Of a stretch of DNA of 64,000 nt, positions 16,041 through 25,749 are shown in pieces. The position numbers and the translations under genes were made by a program. Within the stretch, counting starts at the first letter, position 1. Each line of letters starts with the position of its first letter. Source of the stretch: Glycomyces sp. YM15. GTDB lineage: Bacteria > Actinomycetota > Actinomycetes > Mycobacteriales > Micromonosporaceae. The notes under the pieces were generated by a model. The model was not told the DNA's origin. It made no database searches and worked only from the letters and a program-made list of their open reading frames with translations. The DNA lies in the NCBI RefSeq assembly GCF_016918015.1, contig NZ_JAERMK010000016.1, positions 22,822 through 86,821 of the forward strand, given 5' to 3'.

Positions 16041-16846
16041 TTCAGAGCCTCCCCTGTTCCTGGATACTTGATCTTCTCACGCATGCCGTTCTCGTGGACA
16101 ATCCAAACGACCATGTGCGAGCCTTTCGGTAGCAGGTGCCGGAGATTTTCATGGCATCGCCACTGGTCCCGGGAGGCTTTGCCGCACGGGACGATATTGA
16201 TGTAGATCACTGCCGTATTGAGCTTGTACTGGCGCATGATCGCAGCGGCATGCCCTTCGATGTGCCACCGGGTTCTCATCCGTTCGTCTGAGGCCCACGG
16301 CTCCTTGAGATCTTTCATCTTGTCGGCTGGGCCGTTGCCGGCTTTGACGGTGCCGGTGATTGCCCGTCCATCGGAGTCGTAGATGCGGCCTCGTGCCGAA
16401 ATCTGGCCGTTCTCGTTCAAGGGCCAGCCGACGCGCTGGGTCTCCTCGACACAGGTGTCGTTTGGCCGTTCAGGATGGAAATCTGGGACGGGAGGGTTGT
16501 TGGCCCATGGTCGTTTGGGTGGGGTTGCCGTCAGCGATGGACCGGTCGGGTTCTGGCTACTGCCGCTGCCGCTGCCGCTGGAGCCGGCCAGTAAGCCTTT
16601 CAGCGCTTCGACACGAGCAAGAAGCTGGTCAAGCACATCCGCGAGCGCCACGGCGCGCCCCGTTGCCGCCTCAAGGTCATCGCCAATTGCGCTCGCGACT
16701 TCGGCCTTGGGCTCCAGGCTTGCGGCAGCGATCGCCGCCGTGAGCTTGTCGTGCTCCTCCTTCGTCCTGGCGATGCCGGCCGCAAGCTGACGGGCCTCAT
16801 CAGATCTCGCAGCGACGGCACTGGCAACCTCGTCGATATTGGACAC
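16037..16846 (-). CDS. SCP1.201-like (DddA-family) cytidine deaminase toxin
   Basis: The 269-residue product has three parts. Residues 1-85 form a helical domain, also found alone at 13.5 kb. Residues 88-115 are a Gly/Ser/Pro linker. The rest is a deaminase domain: WHIEGHAAA gives His195 as zinc ligand and Glu197 as proton shuttle, and Cys221 (in IVPCG) and Cys231 (in WRCHENL) complete the zinc site. The nearby LRHLLPKG matches the family's post-cysteine helix. This is the SCP1.201-like deaminase family (PF14428), whose member DddA deaminates cytosine in double-stranded DNA. The spacing between the two cysteines is nine residues, longer than in DddA. GTG start at 16846 with GGGAGG. Confidence 0.88.
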   Translation of the reverse strand: MSNIDEVASAVAARSDEARQLAAGIARTKEEHDKLTAAIAAASLEPKAEVASAIGDDLEAATGRAVALADVLDQLLARVEALKGLLAGSSGSGSGSSQNPTGPSLTATPPKRPWANNPPVPDFHPERPNDTCVEETQRVGWPLNENGQISARGRIYDSDGRAITGTVKAGNGPADKMKDLKEPWASDERMRTRWHIEGHAAAIMRQYKLNTAVIYINIVPCGKASRDQWRCHENLRHLLPKGSHMVVWIVHENGMREKIKYPGTGEALK

Positions 16847-17035
16847 GCGCCCTCCCGAGGGGTTGGGAGAGGCCAGGATAGGGATCCAGGGCCTTCAACG
16901 CAACCCTCACGGAGGGATCGAGGCGCTGGTGCTCGACCGCGGCCGAGTGGTTGGGGCGCTTCGTCTGTCCGGGAGCTCGCGCAAGGCGAACTCGAGGACC
17001 GAGCCCTCGATGCCCTCGTTGGTACGCTCACGCGC

Positions 17036-17410
17036 ATGGCCGACTTGCATTGGCACTACGCCCAACTTGAACTAGTGCCCGAAGACCTGATGGCACGGTC
17101 GCAGCTGTCACTTCCGGTGAGCACCCGCAAAGGAGCGCACCGGCAAGTTGAGGGTCTCCTCGACCGGTTCGGGAAGCAGGTGCCGCGAGCCAAGCAGCTC
17201 GCCGAAACGTGGCGTCGCGGAGCCAAGGACGACTGGGTGGCGTACGGGCTCTTCCAATGGACAATCTATGAGTGCACGGGGACGACATGCCGAGACTCTG
17301 CGCAGGGGTTTCTCGAGGATTGGGCCGAGACGACAAGGGACGCAGGCTTGAGTTGGGTGCAGACGCCGAAGCTGCCGGACAACTGGCCCGAGGCGCACAG
17401 GGAGGGTTAG
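17036..17410 (+). CDS. hypothetical protein
   Basis: The 124-residue product is not recognised. It is helical, with LDRFGKQVPRAKQLAETW and a Trp-rich middle (DDWVAYGLFQWTIYE), and contains two close cysteines (ECTGTTC). The ATG at 17036 is chosen because the frame upstream, though open, is low in coding character. It converges on the cyclo-ligase gene 34 bases away. Confidence 0.6.
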   Translation: MADLHWHYAQLELVPEDLMARSQLSLPVSTRKGAHRQVEGLLDRFGKQVPRAKQLAETWRRGAKDDWVAYGLFQWTIYECTGTTCRDSAQGFLEDWAETTRDAGLSWVQTPKLPDNWPEAHREG

Positions 17411-17444
17411 GCCGGGAGCAACGCGGTTGGGGTCGAGCCCTAGT

Positions 17445-18176
17445 TCACGAACCCGAACCTGCCCGAGGCCACCGTTCGGCAAGCGCTGGAATCGCTGCGA
17501 CTTTCTCCGCTGGCAGCACGTCCCAGTCGATCCCTCCGGGCCGCTGCGCGCGCTGGCATTCGATGACCTGGCTCGGTGTCACGATGAGGTCCAGGCGGAA
17601 GTCGTGAGGCTCCTCAGGGAAGTCGTCAATGCTGAGCACCTGGACGTCGTGGACGGTGGCGGCGAGGACCGTGGCGTCGTCGACGAGTCCCGCTTCGACG
17701 AGGAGACCCATTTCGATGTCGGCGTAGCCGGCGCCTTTCCCGAGCCGCGCACCTGCGTGGTTCACGGCGGTGCATCCGGAGACGACGAGGTCGATGTGTC
17801 CCATCGCTTCCAGGTCCACCAGCGGAGCGTGAGCGGCGACGACGGCACTCGTTGCGGCCTCTTCGGACGTGTGACTGTCCAGGATCGGGTTGACGTGGAA
17901 GAACGGCTTCGCCTCAGTGAGCGCAGGGACGGCCATGTAGAGCTGTTTGCCGTCCCGGAGCGCCTGGGCGCGCACAGGCGCCTGCGCCTTGTCGGGGTTG
18001 CACTTGATGACGCGAGCGGCCTGCCATTGTGGTGTGGCGGCCATACGTTCAGCGGCGGCCGCAGCGCCGTCGAAGTTCGGGATGCGCCCGTGCGGGTCGC
18101 CCACGACGGAACCAGTCCGGGCAAGCAGATCCCAGACGCGTTCGCGGACCTCCTGCTTACGTTCGCGAACGCTCAT
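17445..18176 (-). CDS. 5-formyltetrahydrofolate cyclo-ligase family protein
   Basis: The 243-residue protein matches the 5-FTHF cyclo-ligase family (PF01812). It has an N-terminal helix RERKQEVRERVWDLL, a central PHGRIPNFDGA segment, and GARLGKGAGYADIEMGLL corresponding to the ATP/folate-binding GRLGxGxGYYDR motif. The tyrosine-aspartate pair is changed to YADIE, as in the MTHFSD-like subgroup, so the exact reaction is uncertain. The ATG at 18176 overlaps the stop of the DUF397 gene upstream (ATGA), implying translational coupling to that operon. Confidence 0.8.
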   Translation of the reverse strand: MSVRERKQEVRERVWDLLARTGSVVGDPHGRIPNFDGAAAAAERMAATPQWQAARVIKCNPDKAQAPVRAQALRDGKQLYMAVPALTEAKPFFHVNPILDSHTSEEAATSAVVAAHAPLVDLEAMGHIDLVVSGCTAVNHAGARLGKGAGYADIEMGLLVEAGLVDDATVLAATVHDVQVLSIDDFPEEPHDFRLDLIVTPSQVIECQRAQRPGGIDWDVLPAEKVAAIPALAERWPRAGSGS

Positions 18177-18412
18177 GGTGTCTCGCGTACGAGCCGAGCG
18201 AGCTGTGCCCAGTCGCCGCGACCGAGCCACAGCACCGGACCACTCGAGCCTTCTTTCGTATCCCGAACGCCGACGCGTGCGGCGTCGGCGGCCACGGCGA
18301 CACAATCGCCGCCATTGCCGCCGCTCCGTGACGCCTTCCGCCAGGTGAGTCCGTCGCCGAAGTCGATGCGGGACGTCGAGCGCTCGCGAGTCCCGCTGGC
18401 GCGCGCCACCAT
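18173..18412 (-). CDS. DUF397 protein (second in row)
   Basis: The 79-residue product has the DUF397 pattern: LTWRKASRSGGNGGDCV, a central VAVAADAARVGVRDTKE, and a terminal PVLWLGRGDWAQL. DUF397 proteins are small partners of XRE/DUF5753 regulators in streptomycetes and can bind or antagonise them. The ATG at 18412 shares one base with the stop of the upstream DUF397 gene (TGATG). Confidence 0.9.
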   Translation of the reverse strand: MVARASGTRERSTSRIDFGDGLTWRKASRSGGNGGDCVAVAADAARVGVRDTKEGSSGPVLWLGRGDWAQLARLVRETP

Positions 18413-18609
18413 CAGCGGCCCAAGTGCCGGGTCAGGAGCGACCAGTCGCGGCGGCCGACCCAGAGCGCCGCGCCGGCGGGACCTTCTTTCGAGTCGCGGA
18501 CGCCGACACGGGTGGCGTCAACAGCGACGAACACGCATTGGCCGTCAGTATCGCTGTAGGAGGCCTTCCGCCAGGTGCGTCCGTCTCCGAAGTTCGTTCT
18601 CGTTGCCAT
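18412..18609 (-). CDS. DUF397 protein (first in row)
   Basis: The 65-residue product carries WRKASYSDTDGQCVFVAVDA, then VGVRDSKEG and ALWVGRRDWSLL, the complete DUF397 domain. I chose the ATG at 18609 because the conserved part begins there; an ATG six codons upstream is possible. It is about 44 percent identical by eye with its neighbour and separated from the XRE operon by a hairpin, so it may have its own promoter. Confidence 0.88.
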   Translation of the reverse strand: MATRTNFGDGRTWRKASYSDTDGQCVFVAVDATRVGVRDSKEGPAGAALWVGRRDWSLLTRHLGR

Positions 18610-18710
18610 GATCTTGAGCCCCTTCACTGTCGGGTATGGCCTGCTGCGCCAGTGTGTAGCGCGGAGCGTCTTCCGTCAACCTCAACGGGCGCAGTCCGAG
18701 AACACGACGA

Positions 18711-18735
18711 AGGGGCGTGCCGAGCACACGCCCCT
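18711..18735. terminator. terminator-like hairpin
   Basis: A 9-bp perfect stem (18711-18719 with 18727-18735) with a 7-base loop lies downstream of the XRE-DUF397 pair and upstream of the next DUF397 gene, all leftward. It probably ends the XRE transcript. Confidence 0.6.
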
Positions 18736-18874
18736 CCTGTTGTCCTGGGTGTCGTTCTGGGATCTTTGGTGACCTACTCGTCACACCGATCCGCTATGGT
18801 CGTTCAAGGTTGTCTTGCTTGCCGAAGCGAACCGTACGTGTCGAGCGGAGCGGTTCTACTCCCACCAAATGGAG

Positions 18875-19075
18875 CTAGCGCGAGGCGGCCTTGGCCAGGG
18901 AGGCCCACGTGTTCTGGTCGAACCAGATCACTGGGCCTTCCGGCCCCAGTTTGGAGTCTCTGACTCCAACCTGGTCGCCGTCGAAGGCTACGTACAGGCA
19001 CGCGCCGCCGTTTTCATTACTCTTGCTGGACTTGCGCCAGACGAACTGGTCGCCGAAGTCGCAGATCGTGGTCAT
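18875..19075 (-). CDS. DUF397 protein paired with the XRE regulator
   Basis: The 66-residue product shows FVWRKSSKSNENGGACLYVA, VGVRDSKLGPEG and PVIWFDQNTWASL. It overlaps the XRE/DUF5753 gene by four bases (ATGA at 19072-19075), the standard regulator-partner organisation. It likely binds the upstream regulator. Confidence 0.9.
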   Translation of the reverse strand: MTTICDFGDQFVWRKSSKSNENGGACLYVAFDGDQVGVRDSKLGPEGPVIWFDQNTWASLAKAASR

Positions 19076-19938
19076 GGGTACAGGCTGTCCTTCACTCGTT
19101 GCATCAGCTGGATCGACTTGTCGTCGTTCAGCGCGGTCTTCATGAGCTGTCGATGCGCCAGGTCGTACCGTTCGACCTCCGCGGGATGATCGTAGTAGTA
19201 GGTACCTCCGTGGTGTTCGACGTAGATCACCCCAAACTGCGGCGCAATGGCAAACCGCATCTGGATGAAGCTGGTTCCCATGGCCGGGTGGGCACCGATC
19301 GAGTTCGGAATGACCTGGATCGTGACGTTTTCAGTGTCGGCAATGCTGATGAGATGGTCAATCTGAGCGGACATGACCTTGGGCCCGCCGACCGCTCGAC
19401 TGAAGACGCTCTCGTGGATGATTGCCCAGAACTTCAGCGGGTTTTCGCCCTCCAGCAGGGCCTTGCGGGCCATCCTGGTCTCCAAATGCTCTTCAAGTTG
19501 GGAGCCGTGCTGCCCCACCTGAAGAACGGCGCGGGCGTACTCGCGGGTCTGCAGAAGCCCAGGGATGACGCTCAGTGAGAGCTCGGTGATCTGTGACGCT
19601 GCGCGCTCGAGGATCGCGTAGGACTGGAACCAGTTCGGTAGGCCTTTGACGGAGACTGCCTCGCTCGTTCGCTTGCGTGAGCCTTTGGCGATTTCCACCA
19701 ACGCTTCGAGCTCACCTCCGCTGACACCGAGGAACGAGAAGACACGACGAGCAGTGCTTGCGCTCATCGACGAGTAGCAGGTCTCGTATCTCGAAGTTGA
19801 ACCGCGGCTCATCTCGCACGCTTGGTCGACGTCGACCTGGTCGATGCCGGCGGCTTCACGGTGGCGCACCAGTTCGGCCGCGGCGATGCGGCGCAGCACT
19901 GTCGGCGAAGTCATTGTCATGCCCTGAGTCTGTACCAT
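19072..19938 (-). CDS. XRE-family regulator with DUF5753 domain
   Basis: The 288-residue protein has an N-terminal helix-turn-helix (about residues 15-70, with LVRHREAAGIDQVDVDQAC) and a C-terminal DUF5753 domain (LSVIPGLLQTREYARAVL, ENVTIQVIPNSIGAHPAMG, and a late FGVIYVEHHGGTYYYD). This is the Scr1 type of Streptomyces regulator. The start ATG at 19938 has GAGGAG six bases upstream. It is divergent from a hairpin-rich region and probably controls that promoter and its own. Confidence 0.9.
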   Translation of the reverse strand: MVQTQGMTMTSPTVLRRIAAAELVRHREAAGIDQVDVDQACEMSRGSTSRYETCYSSMSASTARRVFSFLGVSGGELEALVEIAKGSRKRTSEAVSVKGLPNWFQSYAILERAASQITELSLSVIPGLLQTREYARAVLQVGQHGSQLEEHLETRMARKALLEGENPLKFWAIIHESVFSRAVGGPKVMSAQIDHLISIADTENVTIQVIPNSIGAHPAMGTSFIQMRFAIAPQFGVIYVEHHGGTYYYDHPAEVERYDLAHRQLMKTALNDDKSIQLMQRVKDSLYP

Positions 19939-20083
19939 GCCGGGCTCCTCGAGGCTTGCGCCCTGTCATCCGATAGTAGGAAGCCTCAAGTTTAGCCGTC
20001 CTAAAATCAGATGTCTTATGTTAAGATTGATCCATGGCGCTCCTCACTGGAGTGGCGTCGTTCGTCTCAGGGGAGGTGTGGGC

Positions 20084-20563
20084 ATGGACCAGTCGTCACT
20101 AGACAGTCGAAGCCCCCTTCGCTCTGCGGCGCAACAGGCTTGCGCGTTCATCGGGTCGGCTGGCGCTGACCGCGGACGTGCCGACCGGTCACTGTCGACG
20201 CTCGCACTTGAGGGGTGCGCGAGCGTCGACAGTGACCACACGCCGGTGGCCCAGCCTCGACACCTGGCGCCCCCGGGAACGGCTGGGGCTCGACTCCCGT
20301 TGAGCCCCAGCCACACCTTGACTTTGATCCGCTGCTCTTTCGCGTCTGCGCTCCTGAGGGGTGGGTGCAGGCGTGAGCACGCAGCACACGGCGGACCGGG
20401 TGCTCCTGTCGGTCGCACGAGGCCCGCCGCGGGCCGGGCCGGTAGGGGGATCTACCGTCCCGGCCCCGAACTTGAACGTTGCCCCTCTGCGGCCGTCCGT
20501 CAATACCGAGCCTTGACGGACGGCCCAGCACAGGACGGAACCGCCCGAGGCGCACCGGCCTGA
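20084..20563 (+). CDS. doubtful open frame in a hairpin-rich region
   Basis: A 159-codon frame starts with ATG at 20084 after a strong GGGGAGG site. Its product is rich in Arg, Ala, Gly and Pro, matches nothing known to me, and spans three perfect inverted repeats. It could be a real leader gene near its 5' end only. I keep it because of the ribosome binding site, at low confidence. Confidence 0.22.
   Translation: MDQSSLDSRSPLRSAAQQACAFIGSAGADRGRADRSLSTLALEGCASVDSDHTPVAQPRHLAPPGTAGARLPLSPSHTLTLIRCSFASALLRGGCRREHAAHGGPGAPVGRTRPAAGRAGRGIYRPGPELERCPSAAVRQYRALTDGPAQDGTARGAPA
20187..20237. repeat. 19-bp perfect inverted repeat
   Basis: Arms 20187-20205 and 20219-20237 are exact reverse complements around a 13-base loop. 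It is the longest perfect hairpin in the window and lies in the region between the divergent XRE gene and the small-gene operon. Confidence 0.85.
20281..20312. repeat. 11-bp perfect inverted repeat
   Basis: Arms 20281-20291 and 20302-20312 flank a 10-base loop, 43 bases after the 19-bp hairpin. With its neighbours it makes this 550-base stretch highly structured. Confidence 0.75.
20491..20525. repeat. 13-bp perfect inverted repeat
   Basis: Arms 20491-20503 and 20513-20525 flank a 9-base loop. A 46-codon GTG frame (20372-20512) preceded by GAGGGG ends within it, so it could terminate a short transcript. Confidence 0.75.
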
Positions 20564-20613
20564 GCGGCGCGGTCCTTGGGAGGGGGCCGCGCCGCACCAA
20601 AACTCGCACAACG

Positions 20614-20649
20614 AAGCACTCAACAGGAGCACGAACCTGTTGAGTGCTT
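20614..20649 (+). terminator. intrinsic terminator hairpin
   Basis: A 14-bp perfect stem (20614-20627 with 20636-20649), an 8-base loop and a following TT sequence lie just before the start of the small-gene operon. It suggests that something is transcribed rightward through the hairpin region and ends here, or that the operon is attenuated. Confidence 0.7.
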
Positions 20650-20674
20650 TGCGTTTACCAACCCGGAGGTGGGG

Positions 20675-20956
20675 ATGGGCGTGGCAGAAGCAGTACCGGA
20701 TCTGCGCGACGACGTGTTCTATCTGGACGACGTCCTCGTTCGCATGGAAGCTGAACCCTGGTCAGGGCAAGTGATCCTGCATGTTGACGACGGTGCGGAA
20801 TGGCTGCGCATCGGATGGGTGGTCAGCGCCGACTCGATCCACCCGACCGTGCACGTCGTTCCCGACATGGAAGCGTGGGCGTCCCGCGGCGGGAACCGCG
20901 CCCGGATCGCTGCGTGCGCGGCCGACTATCTCAACGTCGTGCGGCAGCGGTTATGA
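20675..20956 (+). CDS. small acidic hypothetical protein
   Basis: The 93-residue product (VPDLRDDVFYLDDVLVRMEA at the start, VILHVDDGAEWLRIGWVV in the middle) is not recognised. It reads as a small alpha/beta protein. The ATG at 20675 has GGAGGTGGGG directly upstream, stronger than the other ATGs of the frame. It is first of a translationally coupled run of five or six genes; its stop overlaps the next start (ATGA). Confidence 0.7.
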   Translation: MGVAEAVPDLRDDVFYLDDVLVRMEAEPWSGQVILHVDDGAEWLRIGWVVSADSIHPTVHVVPDMEAWASRGGNRARIAACAADYLNVVRQRL

Positions 20957-21255
20957 CGTCCCCGTTCGAGCTCCGTGTCCTCCGGTACGGCGCGCAACAC
21001 TGCGGCACGTTCGACCTCGCAGGTTTGGCGTTCACCGTCCACCGCGACCGTGAACGCCAGCTGTGGGTGAGCGTTGCCGCCGCTGGCGACCCGGCAGTGC
21101 ACCATCTCGGCCTCATCACCGGCATTCCCGCCGGCGCCCCCGAACCCGCATTCGAGCGCGTCGCTATCGGCGACCGCGTCCTTTTCGACCCCGCTTGGAC
21201 ACTCGCTCATCTTGTGTTCGCCCAAGCACTCCAGATTGGATCCTCCACCTCATGA
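20953..21255 (+). CDS. hypothetical protein
   Basis: The 100-residue product begins SPFELRVLRYGAQHCGTFD and appears beta-rich, with TVHRDRERQLWVSVAAAGD in the middle. Unknown family. It overlaps both neighbours by four bases (ATGA), so it depends on translational coupling. Confidence 0.68.
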   Translation: MTSPFELRVLRYGAQHCGTFDLAGLAFTVHRDRERQLWVSVAAAGDPAVHHLGLITGIPAGAPEPAFERVAIGDRVLFDPAWTLAHLVFAQALQIGSSTS

Positions 21256-21623
21256 CCCCGTACACCACCCACGACCAAACGCAGCTCCTGGCCGTCATCA
21301 CCCCGGCTGAACCTGCGTTCGCTGAACAGCCGCAGCGCGCCAACGTGCCCGCCGAACAGGGCCTCATCGGCGCGTTCGACTACGGGTACCACCGGTACCT
21401 CGTGTACCGGCAAGGGGACCGCGGCGTGTGGGTGTACATGCATCCGTGGCGGCGCGACTACGCCCGCCAGGCGGTCGGGGCCGTCCTCGGCCTGGTGACC
21501 CCTGAGCAGCATGCCGTGTTCAGTGACGTGCACGCTGAGGGCTACCACGTATTCGACCCGAACTCGCATGTCGCGGTGACTGTTGAGGAAGTCGCGGCCG
21601 CGTTCTGGAGCGAAGCGCGGTGA
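21252..21623 (+). CDS. hypothetical protein
   Basis: The 123-residue product contains FDYGYHRYLVYRQGDRGVWV and WRRDYARQAVGAVLGLVT and ends with a helical segment. Not recognised. It starts at the ATGA overlap with the previous gene and ends in a GTGA overlap with the next. Confidence 0.68.
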   Translation: MTPYTTHDQTQLLAVITPAEPAFAEQPQRANVPAEQGLIGAFDYGYHRYLVYRQGDRGVWVYMHPWRRDYARQAVGAVLGLVTPEQHAVFSDVHAEGYHVFDPNSHVAVTVEEVAAAFWSEAR

Positions 21624-21844
21624 ACGAGCAGCCCCAACCGGCGAACAATGCTGCGCCGGGCACGGACACTGACCACTTCGAGAACGGTGTCCGCTGCGGC
21701 TTCTGCGGTCGTGCGTGGCCGTGCCCTGGGTACCAGTCGGATTACCAGGCGAGCATGCGAGCGCGGAACGCCGTCCAAGATCAGCAGTGGGCGCAGCCGA
21801 CCGTGACGCCGGTCGCGCCGGTGCCTCGGCAGCGGCGGCCGTAG
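21620..21844 (+). CDS. small cysteine-containing protein
   Basis: The 74-residue product has a short metal-binding-like knuckle GVRCGFCGRAWPCPG (C-x2-C-x4-C), then a polar Pro/Gln-rich tail. The start is the GTG at 21620, overlapping the previous stop. It may bind zinc; the function is unknown. Confidence 0.6.
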   Translation: MNEQPQPANNAAPGTDTDHFENGVRCGFCGRAWPCPGYQSDYQASMRARNAVQDQQWAQPTVTPVAPVPRQRRP

Positions 21845-22221
21845 TGGGCGGCCAGATCCGCTGGCGCCGGTACCGGTACCTGACCGGGGACCCGGAAACC
21901 ACCGTCTATGACCTGTCCGGGCGACGCAAGCCTCTATTTCCCGGCACTGACCCGCTCGTGTGGCACGTGGAGCCATGGCGGCACTTCGAGATCGAACCGG
22001 TCGCCAGCGAAGCGGCCGCGCTCACGTGGCTGCGTCACCACATGACCGAAGCCGCGAACGAGCTCCGGTCGCACGGCCAGCGCCTCCCCGCCATCGAAGA
22101 CGACATGGCCGCCGCGGCTCGCGCGTTGAACGACCGCGACCACGGGTTCGCGTACGACTGGCGGATCTGGCTTCCCGGCGACGCCGGCCTCGTCGTCGCC
22201 GTCCACACCCGATACGACTAG
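21844..22221 (+). CDS. hypothetical protein
   Basis: The 125-residue product starts at the GTG that shares one base with the preceding TAG. It contains YLTGDPETTVYDLSGRRKPL, a helical centre (AAALTWLRHHMTEAANELR) and ends in a strand (LVVAVHTRYD). Not recognised. It is part of the same coupled operon. Confidence 0.62.
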   Translation: MGGQIRWRRYRYLTGDPETTVYDLSGRRKPLFPGTDPLVWHVEPWRHFEIEPVASEAAALTWLRHHMTEAANELRSHGQRLPAIEDDMAAAARALNDRDHGFAYDWRIWLPGDAGLVVAVHTRYD

Positions 22222-22240
22222 CGACCGCGAGGGAGCCTTC

Positions 22241-22294
22241 ATGAACACCGTGACGACGAGCCCGAGACGCCGCCTGCACCTGCCGCGGCTGTGA
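22241..22294 (+). CDS. possible 17-codon leader frame
   Basis: ATG at 22241 follows GAGGGAG at ideal distance, but the frame ends after 17 codons of mostly Thr, Arg and Leu. Its stop overlaps the next GTG. It may serve only to load ribosomes for the downstream small gene. Confidence 0.3.
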   Translation: MNTVTTSPRRRLHLPRL

Positions 22295-22419
22295 CACTGA
22301 CCTGCGCGTGCGACTGCTCACGGAACCACGCCGGGTCGGCGCTCTGCACGGGGGCCGCCTCAGACGGTCGCCTCTGCGCCGCCTGTGCCGCCCACCTCCC
22401 GCTGCCACGGTTCATCTGA
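22291..22419 (+). CDS. tiny Cys-rich protein
   Basis: The 42-residue product has the pattern CACDC near the N-terminus, LCTG in the middle and LCAACAAH near the end, which would make a compact zinc-ribbon-like site (C-x-C-x-C ... C ... C-x2-C). It starts with GTG overlapping the stop of the leader frame. It is too short for automated callers but its cysteine spacing is not random-looking. Confidence 0.5.
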   Translation: MTLTCACDCSRNHAGSALCTGAASDGRLCAACAAHLPLPRFI

Positions 22420-22485
22420 CGTCGCGCGACCCGGAGGCGGAACGGAGCAGCCGGCGCATTGCCTCTCGCGCGCTTCGCCATGGAC

Positions 22486-23481
22486 TCAATCGTGCGACGG
22501 TGGAAGCCCGGATGCGCGGCCCTGCGAGCGCGCTGCCGACTCGATCCATTCGTTGATCTGTTCGTGCAGAATCCGCATTTCCTGCTGGCGCGGTGTCGGC
22601 ATGTCGAAGCCCGTGAACGGATCCGTGCCCGGGTGGTAGTAGAGCTCCTTGAATGCCGTATGCAGTGTGTACTGGTTCAGCCTGCGAGCGAAATCGGTGC
22701 CGCGAGAAACCCGCACATCTTGATCGGTACCGCCCACCCGACCGATCGACAGGCCAGCCCTCGCGCTTAGAGGAACGTACAGTTCTGGGGCGGTGGCAAT
22801 CCCGACACCGCGAATGCCCGCTGTCGCTGCGTCATCGCGAATCAGTGTGACTGGCGTGTCCGACGTTCCGATTGCATTTGAGGGGAAATCGATCAGGACC
22901 CACGGGCGGCGATCGAATACGGCTTGTGTTGCCGGTTCGAGTACGTCTTCGATCGACGCGAGATGAACGTGGTGGTCGACGGGTTGAGTGTCAGCGGTCG
23001 CAAGCATTTCTGCTCGTGTTCGTTCGACCTGATCATCGGGAGTGTCCTCCGGCAATCCAAGGTTCTCGCGAAGTTGGTCGGTCGTGGCCATGCCTACTTC
23101 GAGTTTAGCCAAAGATCGATGCATTTCCGCGACTGAGCGGCGTTTGTTCTTTCCTCGCAGGAACTGCAGCCCAATCCAAGCGGACATCGCGAGCCGGTGC
23201 TCTCGTGTAGGCGGCCACTCTCCGTCGCGCAGGATGGCAGCGAACGCTTTCCCTGCCTCGGTTTCGAAGTTGCGCAGCCACGATTCAAAGGCATCCGGCT
23301 CGACGCCGTCTCTGTAAACAGTGTAGAAGTCCTCATGCACTGTGAGGTTCCCGGCCGTTTTGAGATGCGCTGTCCCATCGAGGGGGCGGCACATGAGTCC
23401 CCCTCGTGGGTCCGCGAATCGCTTCAGGTAGAACTTGGAGACCACATGGTGGCGGCGCGCCGGATTCTGCTGTTCGGACAT
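22486..23481 (-). CDS. DUF4238 protein
   Basis: The 331-residue protein begins ARRHHVVSKFYLKRFAD, the signature of DUF4238 (PF14022), a family found beside mobile elements. The His-His pair and following aromatic residues are conserved in the family. Later parts (PWVLIDFPSNAIGTSDTPV, then LYVPLSARAGL) also fit. Its function is unknown. It is divergent from the DNA ligase gene, with 93 bases between the starts. Confidence 0.82.
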   Translation of the reverse strand: MSEQQNPARRHHVVSKFYLKRFADPRGGLMCRPLDGTAHLKTAGNLTVHEDFYTVYRDGVEPDAFESWLRNFETEAGKAFAAILRDGEWPPTREHRLAMSAWIGLQFLRGKNKRRSVAEMHRSLAKLEVGMATTDQLRENLGLPEDTPDDQVERTRAEMLATADTQPVDHHVHLASIEDVLEPATQAVFDRRPWVLIDFPSNAIGTSDTPVTLIRDDAATAGIRGVGIATAPELYVPLSARAGLSIGRVGGTDQDVRVSRGTDFARRLNQYTLHTAFKELYYHPGTDPFTGFDMPTPRQQEMRILHEQINEWIESAARSQGRASGLPPSHD

Positions 23482-23562
23482 GGCTCAGCATAGCGGCCGT
23501 CTCTGTTTGCAGATCACGTGTTCGCGCAGGTCAGCACTCAGGAAATTGTCGTACTCGCATGA

Positions 23563-25659
<2,097 letters not shown>

Positions 25660-25677
25660 CGTTCCAGCAGCACGAAT

Positions 25678-25718
25678 GACGGCCGGGCCCGCAGGTTCCT
25701 CCTGCGGGCCCGGCCGTC
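25678..25718. terminator. strong bidirectional terminator
   Basis: An 18-bp perfect stem (25678-25695 with 25701-25718) with a 5-base loop sits between the convergent ligA and the small repeat-protein gene. Confidence 0.9.
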
Positions 25719-25749
25719 CGCGTTCAAATGCGGTGTTCCAAAGCTGCGA

